A program made the position numbers and the translations under genes. This document shows positions 16,025 to 23,715 of a stretch of 37,950 nt of DNA, piece by piece (the first letter of the stretch is position 1; each line of letters begins with the position of its first letter). The notes below the pieces were generated by a model. The model searched no databases, was not told the origin of the DNA, and saw nothing but the letters and a program-made list of their open reading frames with translations. Source of the stretch: a virus; the IMG/VR virus record IMGVR_UViG_3300026521_000471, positions 186,518 to 224,467 of that record. One strand, written 5' to 3'.

Positions 16025-16053
16025 ATTATAACATAATTAGAAAGAAAAGTCAA
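16025..16053 (-). promoter_or_regulatory. Promoter for the 15996-14252 operon
   Basis: It has TTGACT, 17 bp and TATAAT with the ATGGCATAA continuation. It lies two bases from the stop of the upstream gene (16055). Confidence 0.92.
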
Positions 16054-16054
16054 A

Positions 16055-16375
16055 TCAATTTTCTATAATTTCTTCACCTATTTTCATACCCCCTGCTTTA
16101 AGAGCAAAAAACTCACAAGCTATCTTTGAAATATCTCTGACTGAAAGTGCAGTATCTACCCACGCAGTACTAATATGATCTTGCAATTCATCTTGAAGTA
16201 CCATGTAACTTACTAATACTTTATCGGGTTTTGAAACTTTCTCCCCCATAGGGATAATACAGTTATGTTTGCCATCTTCAACTAACCATAGTCCATTTGA
16301 AGGAAAACCAGTAAATTCCATACCAATTTCCTCAAATGTACCATCGGGTTTTTGCTCGTAGAGTTTTTTACTCAT
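16055..16375 (-). CDS. Hypothetical protein, 106 aa
   Basis: The product starts MSKKLYEQKPDGTFEEIGM. It has an N-terminal beta-rich half and a helical C-terminal half. ATG 16375 is chosen over an upstream in-frame TTG (16390) because GAGG stands nine bases before it. This ATG lies within the last codons of the preceding gene (TATGAGTAA), so translation is coupled. Function is unknown. Confidence 0.72.
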   Translation of the reverse strand: MSKKLYEQKPDGTFEEIGMEFTGFPSNGLWLVEDGKHNCIIPMGEKVSKPDKVLVSYMVLQDELQDHISTAWVDTALSVRDISKIACEFFALKAGGMKIGEEIIEN

Positions 16376-16814
16376 AGACCAATTCCTCAAATTTTGGCAC
16401 CGTTACATATGAAACTGAATGAACATCTCTAATCAGAGATTTAACACCATATTTAACACGGTTTTTAAACCAGTTGATATACTTTTCATCTTCAGGATCA
16501 ATTCCCCCAAAATAATGAGTACGTCTCATAGAGCTAAACATACGGTTTATATTGTAGCTATCTTGATTATCGAATAACCCTTCAACCTTTTCATAGATTT
16601 TATTTTGTAATGGTCTATAACCTAATTTACCTTCCATTACTCGCATTAGTGCTTCCATAGAATATTCTTCTAATCTATAAACTAATTTAGTGACAGCTTC
16701 AGCTTTGTTAAAGTCCGCATTCACACAAAATTCAAATGCAAGATATTCTAATCTCGATGTTAAATCCTCATGACTCATTGTTCTAACTTCTGGTCTAATT
16801 TCGATTGGTTTCAT
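16368..16814 (-). CDS. Hypothetical protein, 148 aa
   Basis: No family is recognised. The protein is helical and mixed-charge (for example MSHEDLTSRLEYLAFEFCVN), with a basic stretch NRMFSSMRRTHYF near residues 90-103. It starts after AAAAGGAAAAAAAT. Its upstream region has TATAAT (complement of 16843-16848) but no TTGA-type -35 at 17 bp, so it departs from the common promoter design. Confidence 0.75.
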   Translation of the reverse strand: MKPIEIRPEVRTMSHEDLTSRLEYLAFEFCVNADFNKAEAVTKLVYRLEEYSMEALMRVMEGKLGYRPLQNKIYEKVEGLFDNQDSYNINRMFSSMRRTHYFGGIDPEDEKYINWFKNRVKYGVKSLIRDVHSVSYVTVPKFEELVYE

Positions 16815-16842
16815 ATTTTTTTCCTTTTATTAATTATAATAT

Positions 16843-16848
16843 ATTATA
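16843..16848 (-). promoter_or_regulatory. -10-like box without a matching -35
   Basis: TATAATAT occurs at the expected distance before the 16368-16814 gene, but the hexamer 17 bp upstream reads ACCAAA. It may be weak or need an activator. Confidence 0.5.
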
Positions 16849-16871
16849 CTCTGGTTTCACTTAATTTTGGT

Positions 16872-17105
16872 TTAACTTATAACTGTAACATTAATAGCTT
16901 TTAACCCTTTATCTGCATTTTCATACTGCCATAAATCCGATGTTTCAATTCCAATAACATCAACATAATTATGATCATCACCCGTAACTGTAACCATCTC
17001 AATTTTAACTTTTGATTTAATAGTTTCTTTGAACCAGTTTACAACCTCTATTTCATCTCCAATTTTAATCTCACGATTATTAGAATCATAAATACCAATA
17101 AACAT
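16872..17105 (-). CDS. YopX-like small phage protein, 77 aa
   Basis: The opening MFIGIYDSNNREIKIGD resembles the YopX family found in phages and prophages, in which a Gly-hydrophobic-x-D-x-x-G/N-x-x-I/hydrophobic-x-x-G-D pattern begins a small beta-barrel. ATG 17105 is preferred over GTG 17114 because AGGGG then lies eight bases upstream. It is the first gene on the left side of the candidate origin, transcribed away from it. Function of the family is unknown. Confidence 0.7.
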   Translation of the reverse strand: MFIGIYDSNNREIKIGDEIEVVNWFKETIKSKVKIEMVTVTGDDHNYVDVIGIETSDLWQYENADKGLKAINVTVIS

Positions 17106-17135
17106 CTCTTCCACCCCTACATATTAAGTTCCTAT

Positions 17136-17164
17136 ATTATAACATATCTCGAAGAGAAAGTCAA
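17136..17164 (-). promoter_or_regulatory. Promoter for the YopX-like gene
   Basis: It has TTGACT, 17 bp and TATAAT with TATGT before the -10. It is the leftward promoter bordering the origin-like region. Confidence 0.9.
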
Positions 17165-17260
17165 GTCCTCCTCTTTTAATATTCTTTATATATTCTTTAG
17201 GCAAAGTACAAACGTTTTTTGCCGGTGTTTATAAGGTCTTAAAAGATGGTTATAGAAAAA

Positions 17261-17363
17261 AATCAATATTGGTTTGTGTTATAATCAATATTGGATTGTG
17301 GTAATAAGGCATTAAATCAATATTAGATTGTGTTACCGACTAAAAATCAATTTTATTTTGTGG
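17261..17363 (+). repeat. Iteron-like direct repeats upstream of rep1
   Basis: Four copies of AATCAATATTnGnTTGTG begin at 17261, 17283, 17315 and 17345 (spacings 22, 32 and 30 bp). The first two are nearly identical and the fourth is degenerate (AATCAATTTTATTTTGTG). They are candidate binding sites for the Rep_3 protein encoded immediately downstream. Confidence 0.75.
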
Positions 17364-17400
17364 TTGTGTATATCTTACTTTTTCAATATTAAAGCACTAA

Positions 17401-17425
17401 TAATATTGATTTTTAGTCAATATTA
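17401..17425. promoter_or_regulatory. Inverted repeat operator in the rep1 promoter
   Basis: TAATATTGA and TCAATATTA form perfect 9-bp arms around seven bases. The half-site TCAATATT is shared with the iterons. It lies where a -35 would be (the -10 TATAAT is 17442-17447). Autorepression by Rep is the usual role of such sites in iteron plasmids. Confidence 0.65.
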
Positions 17426-17467
17426 AACATAAATAAAAATGTATAATTTATAAAAAGGATACCACAA

Positions 17468-18628
17468 ATGAATATTGAAAAATTGGAAATTAATAAGCCT
17501 AGTGAATTGACCCAAGTTGTTTTTACACAACAAATAAAAAAAGAGCTTAATATTTATAAAATGTCGGCATTACAAATAGATCTTATAAATGTCATGTTTT
17601 ATAAGATACGAAAGGAAATTGGTAAGCATAAATTAGAAATAGATGAATCACAACCATCAACACTTTTTGAATTTACATTAAATGATTTTAATAATATGCT
17701 ACAGAAATATAACAATAATCAATATGGTGAAATTATTGAACAATTAGATTCATTATCCGATATAAAAATCATAATTAATAGTATTGGTAAAAATAAAGAT
17801 ATTGATGAAATGATCATTACTAGATTCATTCAAGAAATAAGAGTATCAAAGCATAGAAAAACCGAAAAGAAAAAGATTAAATTAGCAATTTCAAATACAA
17901 TTATAAAAAGATTTATAGATGTTAAAAAATATTTTTCAAAAATGTTTTTAACTATACAATTCTCTATGAAGTCTAAATATTCTAAATTGTTATATGAATT
18001 ATTAAAAGATTATGAAGGTATAAATACAAAACAATTTGAGTTGAATGTTTTAATGGACTTGATCAACGTTAGTGAAGATTCGCAGAGAGTATGGTCAATA
18101 TTCAACCAAAACATTCTCAAAAAGGCAGTTAAAGAAATCAATGAGAAATCGGATATAAAAGTTTCGTATGAACCTATTAAAGAAAGACCTGATAATGGCA
18201 GGTTACAAGTAACTAAAATTAAGTTTATAATAGAAGAGCAACAATGTGCTTTAATAGATAGTCAAGAGCCTGAAATGTCAATAGAAGAACAATTGCTTTA
18301 TAATAAAAAAAGGGCTATAGCAGAAGAAAGATTAGAAAAGGCAAAACAATTCCAAGAAATCAATAATGAAGAAGCATGGATTAAAAAGACTATTAAATCT
18401 ATTACAGATGATTATGTTGAATTACAGGATTTAATAGAAGAGTCTAAAGAAGTTTTAGATAATACAGATTTATCAAAATTCAATGATTTATTGTTAATAA
18501 AATATGGCGATTTAGTTGGTATGGTAGATTATAAATTATGTTATGTTTTTGATGATACACAAGCACCACTTACAAGTAATGCTTATGAAACTTATTTGGT
18601 TTTAGAAGAATTAAAATCTAATCCATAG
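17468..18628 (+). CDS. Rep_3-family replication initiator, 386 aa
   Basis: This is a RepA/RepB-type (Rep_3, RepE-like) initiator expected to bind iterons and open the origin. It has tandem winged-helix regions: WH1 at about 15-120 and WH2 at about 160-250, with the family segment KSKYSKLLYELLKDYEG (168-184) and a following NILKKAVKEINEKSDI (215-230). The C-terminal 130 residues are acidic and helical and have no clear counterpart in the short plasmid proteins. A second, divergent Rep_3 protein is at 24562-25743. Start follows AAAAAGGATACCACAA. The 3' end overlaps the convergent Nudix gene by 11 bases. Confidence 0.88.
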   Translation: MNIEKLEINKPSELTQVVFTQQIKKELNIYKMSALQIDLINVMFYKIRKEIGKHKLEIDESQPSTLFEFTLNDFNNMLQKYNNNQYGEIIEQLDSLSDIKIIINSIGKNKDIDEMIITRFIQEIRVSKHRKTEKKKIKLAISNTIIKRFIDVKKYFSKMFLTIQFSMKSKYSKLLYELLKDYEGINTKQFELNVLMDLINVSEDSQRVWSIFNQNILKKAVKEINEKSDIKVSYEPIKERPDNGRLQVTKIKFIIEEQQCALIDSQEPEMSIEEQLLYNKKRAIAEERLEKAKQFQEINNEEAWIKKTIKSITDDYVELQDLIEESKEVLDNTDLSKFNDLLLIKYGDLVGMVDYKLCYVFDDTQAPLTSNAYETYLVLEELKSNP

Positions 18629-19196
18629 AAGTATGATAAAGCATCCAGAATGTAACTAAAAACATAGTTATAGCATCAGTATGAATATCTGAATTAAAGA
18701 AATAATCGTTGATATCTTCATATCTAATATGGACTACATTTATATCTTCCTCTGCTAGTCCACCACCTTCAGAAACTTGCATATCATTTGTTACTTCTGC
18801 AATAAATGTATGGGATTCTGTACCAGCAGTACCTACTGAACTTTTTAATGTTTTGAGAAACTTGATATTATCCATTGGTACATCAAAACCACATTCTTCC
18901 AATATCTCTTCTTTAACAATTTGCTTTATATCTTTATTTTTATCAACAAGACCCGCACATGCTTCCGTTACTCTACCACCTTGTGAATCATCATTACATA
19001 AAACCGGAACTCTTACCTGTTCAACAACAATAATTTCACCCGATTCCATGTTATCTATAAGAACATGTACAGAATCATGAGACTTAATACGCTCCCATAC
19101 AAAAGGTTCTCCATCTCTCTCAGCTTTAACAAGTTCTGTTTTTACAAACTTCGGCGATTTATTTTCCACAATATCTTTTATTACAACAGTTTTCAT
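18618..19196 (-). CDS. Nudix hydrolase, NUDT14/ADP-ribose pyrophosphatase-like, 192 aa
   Basis: It probably cleaves nucleoside diphosphate sugars or ADP-ribose to nucleoside monophosphate and sugar phosphate. The Nudix box spans 82-104, and the preceding EACAGLVD (78-85) is the ExPAG-type element of the ADP-ribose/UDP-glucose group. The core reads KEEILEECGF, where the canonical R is E; the related animal NUDT14 also lacks that Arg, and the two metal-binding Glu (100, 101) are kept. GGGLAEEDI (144-152) also fits NUDT14-like enzymes. A link to NAD+/ADP-ribose metabolism is possible with the sirtuin 4.5 kb away. It is the last gene of the 19755-18618 operon. Confidence 0.85.
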   Translation of the reverse strand: MKTVVIKDIVENKSPKFVKTELVKAERDGEPFVWERIKSHDSVHVLIDNMESGEIIVVEQVRVPVLCNDDSQGGRVTEACAGLVDKNKDIKQIVKEEILEECGFDVPMDNIKFLKTLKSSVGTAGTESHTFIAEVTNDMQVSEGGGLAEEDINVVHIRYEDINDYFFNSDIHTDAITMFLVTFWMLYHTSMD

Positions 19197-19197
19197 A

Positions 19198-19446
19198 TTA
19201 ACCCTTTATCATTTCAGTTATTTTATTTGCTATCTCTCTAGCATCTTCATCGTCATCAAAAGCATAATCTAAATCTGCTAAATCTGATATAAGTCTTCTT
19301 AATTCAACGATTTCTTCTTTTGAAGCTTTATCACTCCAGTCCATAATATCTGTATAATCGATATTTACAACACCATCAAAACCTTGTGCTAAATCCATTA
19401 ATACACTACATACATCAGCAGGTATTCTATCAGTAACCATATTCAT
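19198..19446 (-). CDS. Small acidic protein, 82 aa, paralogue of 32606-32857
   Basis: The product is acidic, with MDLAQGFDG, IDYTDIMDW and ISDLADLDYAFDDDEDA. The protein at 32606-32857 has the same layout (LADLAQYG, IDYNDIINF, IADIAELDFDFEDDEV), so the two are paralogues. No function is recognised. It starts after GGGAGATTAAG, next to the stop of the 31-aa gene. Confidence 0.78.
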   Translation of the reverse strand: MNMVTDRIPADVCSVLMDLAQGFDGVVNIDYTDIMDWSDKASKEEIVELRRLISDLADLDYAFDDDEDAREIANKITEMIKG

Positions 19447-19447
19447 C

Positions 19448-19543
19448 TTAATCTCCCGTTGTCAAAGCTATCATCAAAAAGAAAAAAGCAAAAGCCATTT
19501 GGTCATAAACCACACATAAAAAAGCCAATACCCACCAAATCAT
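19448..19543 (-). CDS. Tiny membrane protein, 31 aa
   Basis: The product starts MIWWVLAFLCVVYDQ and continues with MAFAFFFLMIALTTGD, so almost the whole chain is hydrophobic and could form one long or two short membrane helices. Its ATG overlaps the TAA of the upstream gene by one base, and GGGAGAT near its end serves the next gene. Such coupling argues that it is a real gene. Confidence 0.6.
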   Translation of the reverse strand: MIWWVLAFLCVVYDQMAFAFFFLMIALTTGD

Positions 19544-19755
19544 TACGAAAGACCAATATCATTTTCATCAGCAATCATAACTACTACTGAGTATGATACT
19601 TCCATAATCTTACTAACCTTATCAGCTGGTGTAAATAACAAAGAGCTAGCAATATTTTTATAAAGAGTTTTTGGTGATAAACCATAAGGGTCTGTACTAA
19701 CAGCTTCTTCCAACATTAATTTTAAACTCTCTGGAATTTCGTTATAATCTTTCAT
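19543..19755 (-). CDS. Small hypothetical protein, 70 aa
   Basis: The product starts MKDYNEIPESLKLMLEEAV and is helical, with a hydrophobic segment near residues 50-64 (SYSVVVMIA). It leads the four-gene operon with the 31-aa membrane protein, the acidic paralogue and the Nudix gene. Start after AAAAGGATACTT. Function is unknown. Confidence 0.72.
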   Translation of the reverse strand: MKDYNEIPESLKLMLEEAVSTDPYGLSPKTLYKNIASSLLFTPADKVSKIMEVSYSVVVMIADENDIGLS

Positions 19756-19782
19756 AAGTATCCTTTTATTTAATTATGTCAT

Positions 19783-19811
19783 ATTATAACATAAAATAGG
19801 TAAAAAGTCAA
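19783..19811 (-). promoter_or_regulatory. Promoter for the 19755-18618 operon
   Basis: It has TTGACT, 17 bp and TATAAT. The spacer TTTTACCTATTTTATGT is identical to that at 30717-30745 and 32087-32115. Confidence 0.92.
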
Positions 19812-19820
19812 GTTATTTTG

Positions 19821-20564
19821 TTAAAATATAAACATATCTTGTAATTGTTGAGGTAAAAAGCTATTATCTCCACTCATCTCTGCAACTTTAATTTTTATAT
19901 TTGCATCATAATCTTTATGTTTTAAAATTCGGAGTTGTGCTCTACTTAATCCATCTGAATCTATAGCTAGGAACATATAGTCGGCAGTATAACCTAAACT
20001 ATTAAAAAAATTCATATTTAAATCAGCTTCATAAAAATTATTTTGTAATTCTTTAAGAGATGATAAAGAAGATCCAGTATGCATATCAGAAAGAATTTCA
20101 CCAAAAAATCCATAATGATTTTTAAACGTAGATATAATATGTTTCTCTAATCCATTTAAAAGCAAATCAAATGCAAACCGTTGATAATTACTCACCTTAT
20201 TTAATTTATCTGCTACATCATTAATGATTTCTTCATCTAATGCATCATTTTCTATAAACATCTTCATAGGATTTTTTAAACTATCGTCTTTATTTTGATA
20301 ATAATCAACTAGCAGAGAATATATAAAACTTTTTGAAATTTTAAAATGATGTTTTCTTTGTTGCAATTGTTCTATCTGCATGTCCCTTTCCTTTTTAGCT
20401 TGAGTAACAGCTTTATAACTTTCTATGATTTCATCATACTCATCAGGGTATAACTCTTCATTATTAATTTCAAAAGGTATTTCACACAATCCATCAGAAA
20501 AGAGAGGACAACCATCCCCACAATTTCCATTCATTCCAATAGACTCACAAGTATATGTAATCAT
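19821..20564 (-). CDS. Hypothetical protein with N-terminal Cys cluster, 247 aa
   Basis: The N-terminus holds five Cys in 22 residues, spaced CESIGMNGNCGDGC then C in SDGLCE, which suggests a metal site. The middle is helical and charged. The last residues (AEMSGDNSFLPQQLQDMFIF) match the end of the protein at 11321-11788, so both share a C-terminal module and a terminal F-I-F/F-V-F tail. It is a single-gene unit with a standard promoter and an upstream palindrome/G-run element. Activity is unknown. Confidence 0.75.
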   Translation of the reverse strand: MITYTCESIGMNGNCGDGCPLFSDGLCEIPFEINNEELYPDEYDEIIESYKAVTQAKKERDMQIEQLQQRKHHFKISKSFIYSLLVDYYQNKDDSLKNPMKMFIENDALDEEIINDVADKLNKVSNYQRFAFDLLLNGLEKHIISTFKNHYGFFGEILSDMHTGSSLSSLKELQNNFYEADLNMNFFNSLGYTADYMFLAIDSDGLSRAQLRILKHKDYDANIKIKVAEMSGDNSFLPQQLQDMFIF

Positions 20565-20591
20565 AATACACCTTTTCTTTAATTATGTCAT

Positions 20592-20620
20592 ATTATATCA
20601 TTATTTGAGTAAAAAGTCAA
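20592..20620 (-). promoter_or_regulatory. Promoter for 19821-20564
   Basis: It has TTGACT, 17 bp and TATAAT with an ATGACATAATTAAAG leader. The palindrome element at 20632-20666 lies just upstream. Confidence 0.92.
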
Positions 20621-20631
20621 GTTAATATGTT

Positions 20632-20666
20632 GGGGGATTCTAATTGATAATGATTATTATTATCAA
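20632..20666 (-). promoter_or_regulatory. Oriented palindrome plus G-run, copy 1
   Basis: GGGGG at 20632-20636 is followed by CTAA and the inverted repeat TTGATAAT...ATTATCAA (20644-20666). The 23-bp palindrome is the exact reverse complement of copy 3 at 23548-23570. The G-run side faces the promoter of the 19821-20564 gene. Confidence 0.75.
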
Positions 20667-20739
20667 TATTGATAAATGTATTTTAAGTTTAGTTTAAAAT
20701 AAGTTGGGTGTTAAATTTAAGTGGATTTTAATAAAAGGT

Positions 20740-20764
20740 GGAATTTCTCTTTAAAAGAAATTCC
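20740..20764 (-). terminator. Possible terminator hairpin
   Basis: Perfect 9-bp arms GGAATTTCT and AGAAATTCC enclose seven bases. On the minus strand it is followed by ACCTTTTATT, which is a poor U-tract, so termination is uncertain. Confidence 0.4.
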
Positions 20765-20854
20765 GGCGAAATAATAAAAATCATAACGAACTTTTTCTTT
20801 GTTTTGATTTATATTAATTTTATTTATGTAAGAAAATATTTTTTTATTAATTTT

Positions 20855-21121
20855 TTAATAAATCTTAGGGTTTATTACCGTTATTTCATATATTTTTGTT
20901 CTAATATTATAAGTTACACCCATAACAAAAGGTTTTTGGCGGAATTTTATATTTGGTAAAAAATGCACAATATCAAAAAAAATATCATTTGGAATGAGTC
21001 TATCAAATTCCCCATGCTTATATTTTAAAATTATAAAATCATCTTTAGATTTTTTTATTGCTGCATCTTTATAAAATCTAGAGAGTAATTTTTCAATATC
21101 TTCTTCTTTAACATTTTTCAA
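20855..21121 (-). CDS. Hypothetical protein, 88 aa
   Basis: The product starts MKNVKEEDIEKLLSRFY. It is basic, with an N-terminal helix and a beta-type C-terminus. Its ATG follows the stop of the 71-aa gene by one base, in the same unit. No family is recognised. Confidence 0.68.
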   Translation of the reverse strand: MKNVKEEDIEKLLSRFYKDAAIKKSKDDFIILKYKHGEFDRLIPNDIFFDIVHFLPNIKFRQKPFVMGVTYNIRTKIYEITVINPKIY

Positions 21122-21122
21122 A

Positions 21123-21338
21123 TTAAAAATCCTCTAAAAGCATTTTAACCGTATCCTCAAAACTTTCTTTAATCATTGATCGTCTAATCATCTCTGTTTT
21201 TATTGCAGCCAATAATTTTTCAGCCTTTAATCGTTCATCATGAGCATCATCAGTCCCATCAAAAACATGATCGAATAATCCTGCATCAGTTACATTATCT
21301 CCTACTTTTGTAAAAGGTCCTTTTCCAGTCATTTCCAT
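21123..21338 (-). CDS. Small hypothetical protein, 71 aa
   Basis: The product starts MEMTGKGPFTKVGDNVTDA, with an Asp-rich middle (HVFDGTDDAHDER) and a helical C-terminus. The start follows GGAGAAATTATT. It is the first gene of a two-gene unit. Function is unknown. Confidence 0.7.
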   Translation of the reverse strand: MEMTGKGPFTKVGDNVTDAGLFDHVFDGTDDAHDERLKAEKLLAAIKTEMIRRSMIKESFEDTVKMLLEDF

Positions 21339-21364
21339 AATAATTTCTCCATTCTTATTAATAT

Positions 21365-21393
21365 ATTATACCACAATTTACTAAATAAATCAA
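21365..21393 (-). promoter_or_regulatory. Promoter for the 21338-20855 unit
   Basis: It has TTGATT, 17 bp and TATAAT. It lies one base from the TAG stop of the large gene (21395). Confidence 0.88.
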
Positions 21394-21394
21394 G

Positions 21395-23410
21395 CTATTT
21401 AGTAGCTGTAGCATATTTCATTGCAGTTTTAAACTGTTTTTCATCTGTTAAGTCTAAATACCCTTTCCATTCCATTGCTCCAGGCATCATATCAATTCCT
21501 GCTGCAAAATCTGCAGGATTACCAGGTAAAGCTGAAATTCGACCCTGTGCAGTTTCAATACTAATTCCAGTCATGGTTAAAAATTTCTTAACTGAAATCG
21601 TAAATTTAACATCCTCTGACATTTTAAAGATTCTACTACCAAAATATTTATCTATAACTTTTTTTGCTTTAAGAGTTCTTGCAACCTGAGCTTCAGCAGA
21701 ACTTGTAGCTTGTGATAAAGCGTGATCTCTAATCATTTCATCTGCTAATTTATTATTTGTAACCAATTTAAGTGTTGGTACTTTAAGTTTAATATCTTTC
21801 TTAGATAATGCTATATCTTCATGCAAGGTATCAACATTAATTTTAAACTGTTTTGCTATTTCAGATCCAATATTCTTAAACGTTTCCGCAATTATTTCAT
21901 TAAAAGTATAATTGAATTTAACTGGAGCCTCAGTATATTTATCCCACCCAAAATCATTTAATAACATATTATTTAATTTAGCTTTTTGCATATCATAATT
22001 TTTCTTAATAGTTTGCAAAGTAAGAGTAATTACCGGATTGTCAAAATGTTTTATAATCGCGTCTAAAACATTATCTGGAGTAACACCTACTGTATAACCA
22101 GGTTTTAAACCATATTTAATACAATTATAAACATCTGTAAAAGCATCTTTAATTTTTGGAATTTGATCTTCATTAGGTTTGAATCCATATCGTAACCATA
22201 CATAACCACCCATACCAATATTTGCATGTAGCTCAACTTTTTTAATTCCAGCAGCTTTATATAATTTCAACATATCAGTAATTGCTGATTTAGATAAACC
22301 TGTCTTTTGAGCCGATGGTGGAACTTCAAATAGTGTGTGTTGTACCTTCTCAATCTCCCCATTATCACCAATAGTAAATGTTCTAGTAAAGTTTGTTTCC
22401 TCTTGAATATCTTGAAAACTTACTACTAGTTGATTACCAATCATTTTACTAGTTGTTAAAAATTCTCTATTTAATTCATTAGGAATAAACTTTGCAAAAT
22501 TTACAAGAATATCAGATACCATAACACTTACTACTTTCTTGATTTTTTTAGCTTTTTTCTCTGGATATTTACTTAAATCAATATCATTAATTGCAGCATG
22601 TAATTGATTCTCAACAATATCAGCTTTAGCCTCAACTTCTGGTGAAATTTTTGCTTCCTTAAATTTAATTTTTGAATATTCTTCAATATCAACTAAATCT
22701 ATATCTAACTCATGGGTTAATGTTTCTACTTCAGACATCTTTGAATCCAAAACATCATTATTTTTAGAAATTCGTTCATTTACAGTTTTGCTAATAATAT
22801 CAATTTCTTCAGTACTCATAGAACGTAATTTAGAATTTAAATCCGGTTCTAAATCATTTTGAGTATCCTCAGCAGGTATAACTTCCTCATCATTTTGGTT
22901 GATTTGTTGAGGTTTTACATCATTTTCAAAAACAAGTATTCTTGTTAGTTCTAATGTATCCCTACCCCTTAATCCCGGCTTTTCGTGTAATAAAGTTTTT
23001 GCAAACTTAATTATAACTTTTTTCTGATAATCGTTTAATTCACCATGCTTTGTTTTTGCAAAAGCTGTTCCTAAAACTGATGGTTTATAGCTATTAATCT
23101 TTGCATAACGTAATAGAGTTTCAAATAATAAATCGTATAATTTTTTCTTATGAGGTTTTAATGCAGCTATCGATTTTTTAGTCTTTAAAACTTTTCTTAA
23201 ACTATTGTATCTAGTAGTTATTTCTTTTAAGTTTTCACTTTCTTCAAATGCTTTTTTTACTTTAGGTCCGGTAGGTAGGGACTCATAATCTCTTAATTGA
23301 CATGTAAGAATTAACCTTAAAATATTAACAGGTTCTGAATATTTTTTAAATTTTGTACCGTCTACTGGAGTATAATTTTCTCTCTCAAGCAATTCTACTA
23401 TTCTTGCCAT
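21395..23410 (-). CDS. Large protein with GNAT-like core, 671 aa
   Basis: This is the largest unknown. At about residues 350-413 it carries a segment resembling the acetyl-CoA-binding part of GNAT folds as found in some phage virion-associated and polyvalent proteins: FEVPPSAQKTGLSKS, then IKKVELHANIGMGGYVW and LRYGF. The first 165 residues are basic and helical, 170-280 are acidic and possibly coiled coil, and the last 250 are unassigned. It could be a virion-carried effector or a structural protein; the sequence does not decide. ATG 23410 is preferred over 23416 because AAAGGA then has normal spacing. No standard promoter precedes it. A palindrome element (23472-23512) lies upstream. Confidence 0.78.
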   Translation of the reverse strand: MARIVELLERENYTPVDGTKFKKYSEPVNILRLILTCQLRDYESLPTGPKVKKAFEESENLKEITTRYNSLRKVLKTKKSIAALKPHKKKLYDLLFETLLRYAKINSYKPSVLGTAFAKTKHGELNDYQKKVIIKFAKTLLHEKPGLRGRDTLELTRILVFENDVKPQQINQNDEEVIPAEDTQNDLEPDLNSKLRSMSTEEIDIISKTVNERISKNNDVLDSKMSEVETLTHELDIDLVDIEEYSKIKFKEAKISPEVEAKADIVENQLHAAINDIDLSKYPEKKAKKIKKVVSVMVSDILVNFAKFIPNELNREFLTTSKMIGNQLVVSFQDIQEETNFTRTFTIGDNGEIEKVQHTLFEVPPSAQKTGLSKSAITDMLKLYKAAGIKKVELHANIGMGGYVWLRYGFKPNEDQIPKIKDAFTDVYNCIKYGLKPGYTVGVTPDNVLDAIIKHFDNPVITLTLQTIKKNYDMQKAKLNNMLLNDFGWDKYTEAPVKFNYTFNEIIAETFKNIGSEIAKQFKINVDTLHEDIALSKKDIKLKVPTLKLVTNNKLADEMIRDHALSQATSSAEAQVARTLKAKKVIDKYFGSRIFKMSEDVKFTISVKKFLTMTGISIETAQGRISALPGNPADFAAGIDMMPGAMEWKGYLDLTDEKQFKTAMKYATATK

Positions 23411-23471
23411 TTTCATTCCTTTATCTGTTTTAATCTATTTATTCAAAAAATAACTTTATTTTTAAAAAAAT

Positions 23472-23512
23472 GGGGGGTGCTAATTGATAATGATTATTAA
23501 AATCATTATCAA
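23472..23512 (-). promoter_or_regulatory. Oriented palindrome plus G-run, copy 2
   Basis: GGGGGG at 23472-23477 is followed by TGCTAA and a perfect palindrome TTGATAATGATT, five bases, AATCATTATCAA (23484-23512). This 29-bp palindrome is the exact reverse complement of copy 4 at 30663-30691. It points to the large minus gene. Confidence 0.8.
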
Positions 23513-23547
23513 ATAATTTTAAGATTAAATTAAGGGTCTAAATGATT

Positions 23548-23579
23548 TTGATAATAATAATCATTATCAATTTGACCCC
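23548..23579 (+). promoter_or_regulatory. Oriented palindrome plus C-run, copy 3
   Basis: TTGATAAT...ATTATCAA (23548-23570) is followed by TTTGACCCC (23571-23579). The C-run side points to sir2, about 80 bp before its promoter. Confidence 0.75.
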
Positions 23580-23655
23580 GACACCTCTTGAAATTCTAAA
23601 ATAACTTTTCTTATTTCGATTGCTAAGGTAGTTGAAAAAATTCCCTGATAAATCC

Positions 23656-23684
23656 TTGACTTATTTACTTTATTTTGATATAAT
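23656..23684 (+). promoter_or_regulatory. Promoter for sir2
   Basis: It has TTGACT, 17 bp and TATAAT, followed by AAATAAAAGG as leader. Confidence 0.9.
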
Positions 23685-23715
23685 ATATCTATAATAAATA
23701 AAAGGAAAATAAACT

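Larger units (their letters stand above)
17106..17467. other. Candidate replication origin next to rep1
   Basis: No gene is evident. After the leftward promoter (17136-17164) come a GGCAAA/TTTGCC stem (17200-17223), four iteron-like repeats (17261-17363), an AT-rich stretch, a 9-bp-arm inverted repeat (17401-17425) and the rep1 -10 (17442-17447). The order of iterons, AT-rich DNA, operator and rep gene is classic for iteron plasmids. Confidence 0.7.
20565..20854. other. Intergenic region: promoter, palindrome and hairpin
   Basis: It holds the promoter at 20592-20620, the oriented palindrome element at 20632-20666, and a perfect 9-bp hairpin GGAATTTCT/AGAAATTCC (20740-20748 with 20756-20764). 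The hairpin may terminate transcription from the 20855-21121 gene, although its T-run is weak. No gene is supported here. Confidence 0.55.
23411..23715. other. Divergent intergenic region with two palindrome elements
   Basis: Between the 671-aa gene and sir2 lie two outward-facing palindrome elements (23472-23512 and 23548-23579) and the sir2 promoter (23656-23684). No gene is supported, and no TTGACT/TATAAT promoter points to the left. Confidence 0.65.

Noticed and set aside
15859-16068. 69-residue plus-strand frame
   Set aside because: It is antisense to the 42-aa basic gene, which has a ribosome site and promoter.
20738-20959. 73-residue plus-strand frame starting GTG after AAAAGG
   Set aside because: It is Phe/Ile/Tyr-rich, as expected for random AT-rich DNA, overlaps the minus gene 20855-21121, and its start lies in a hairpin.
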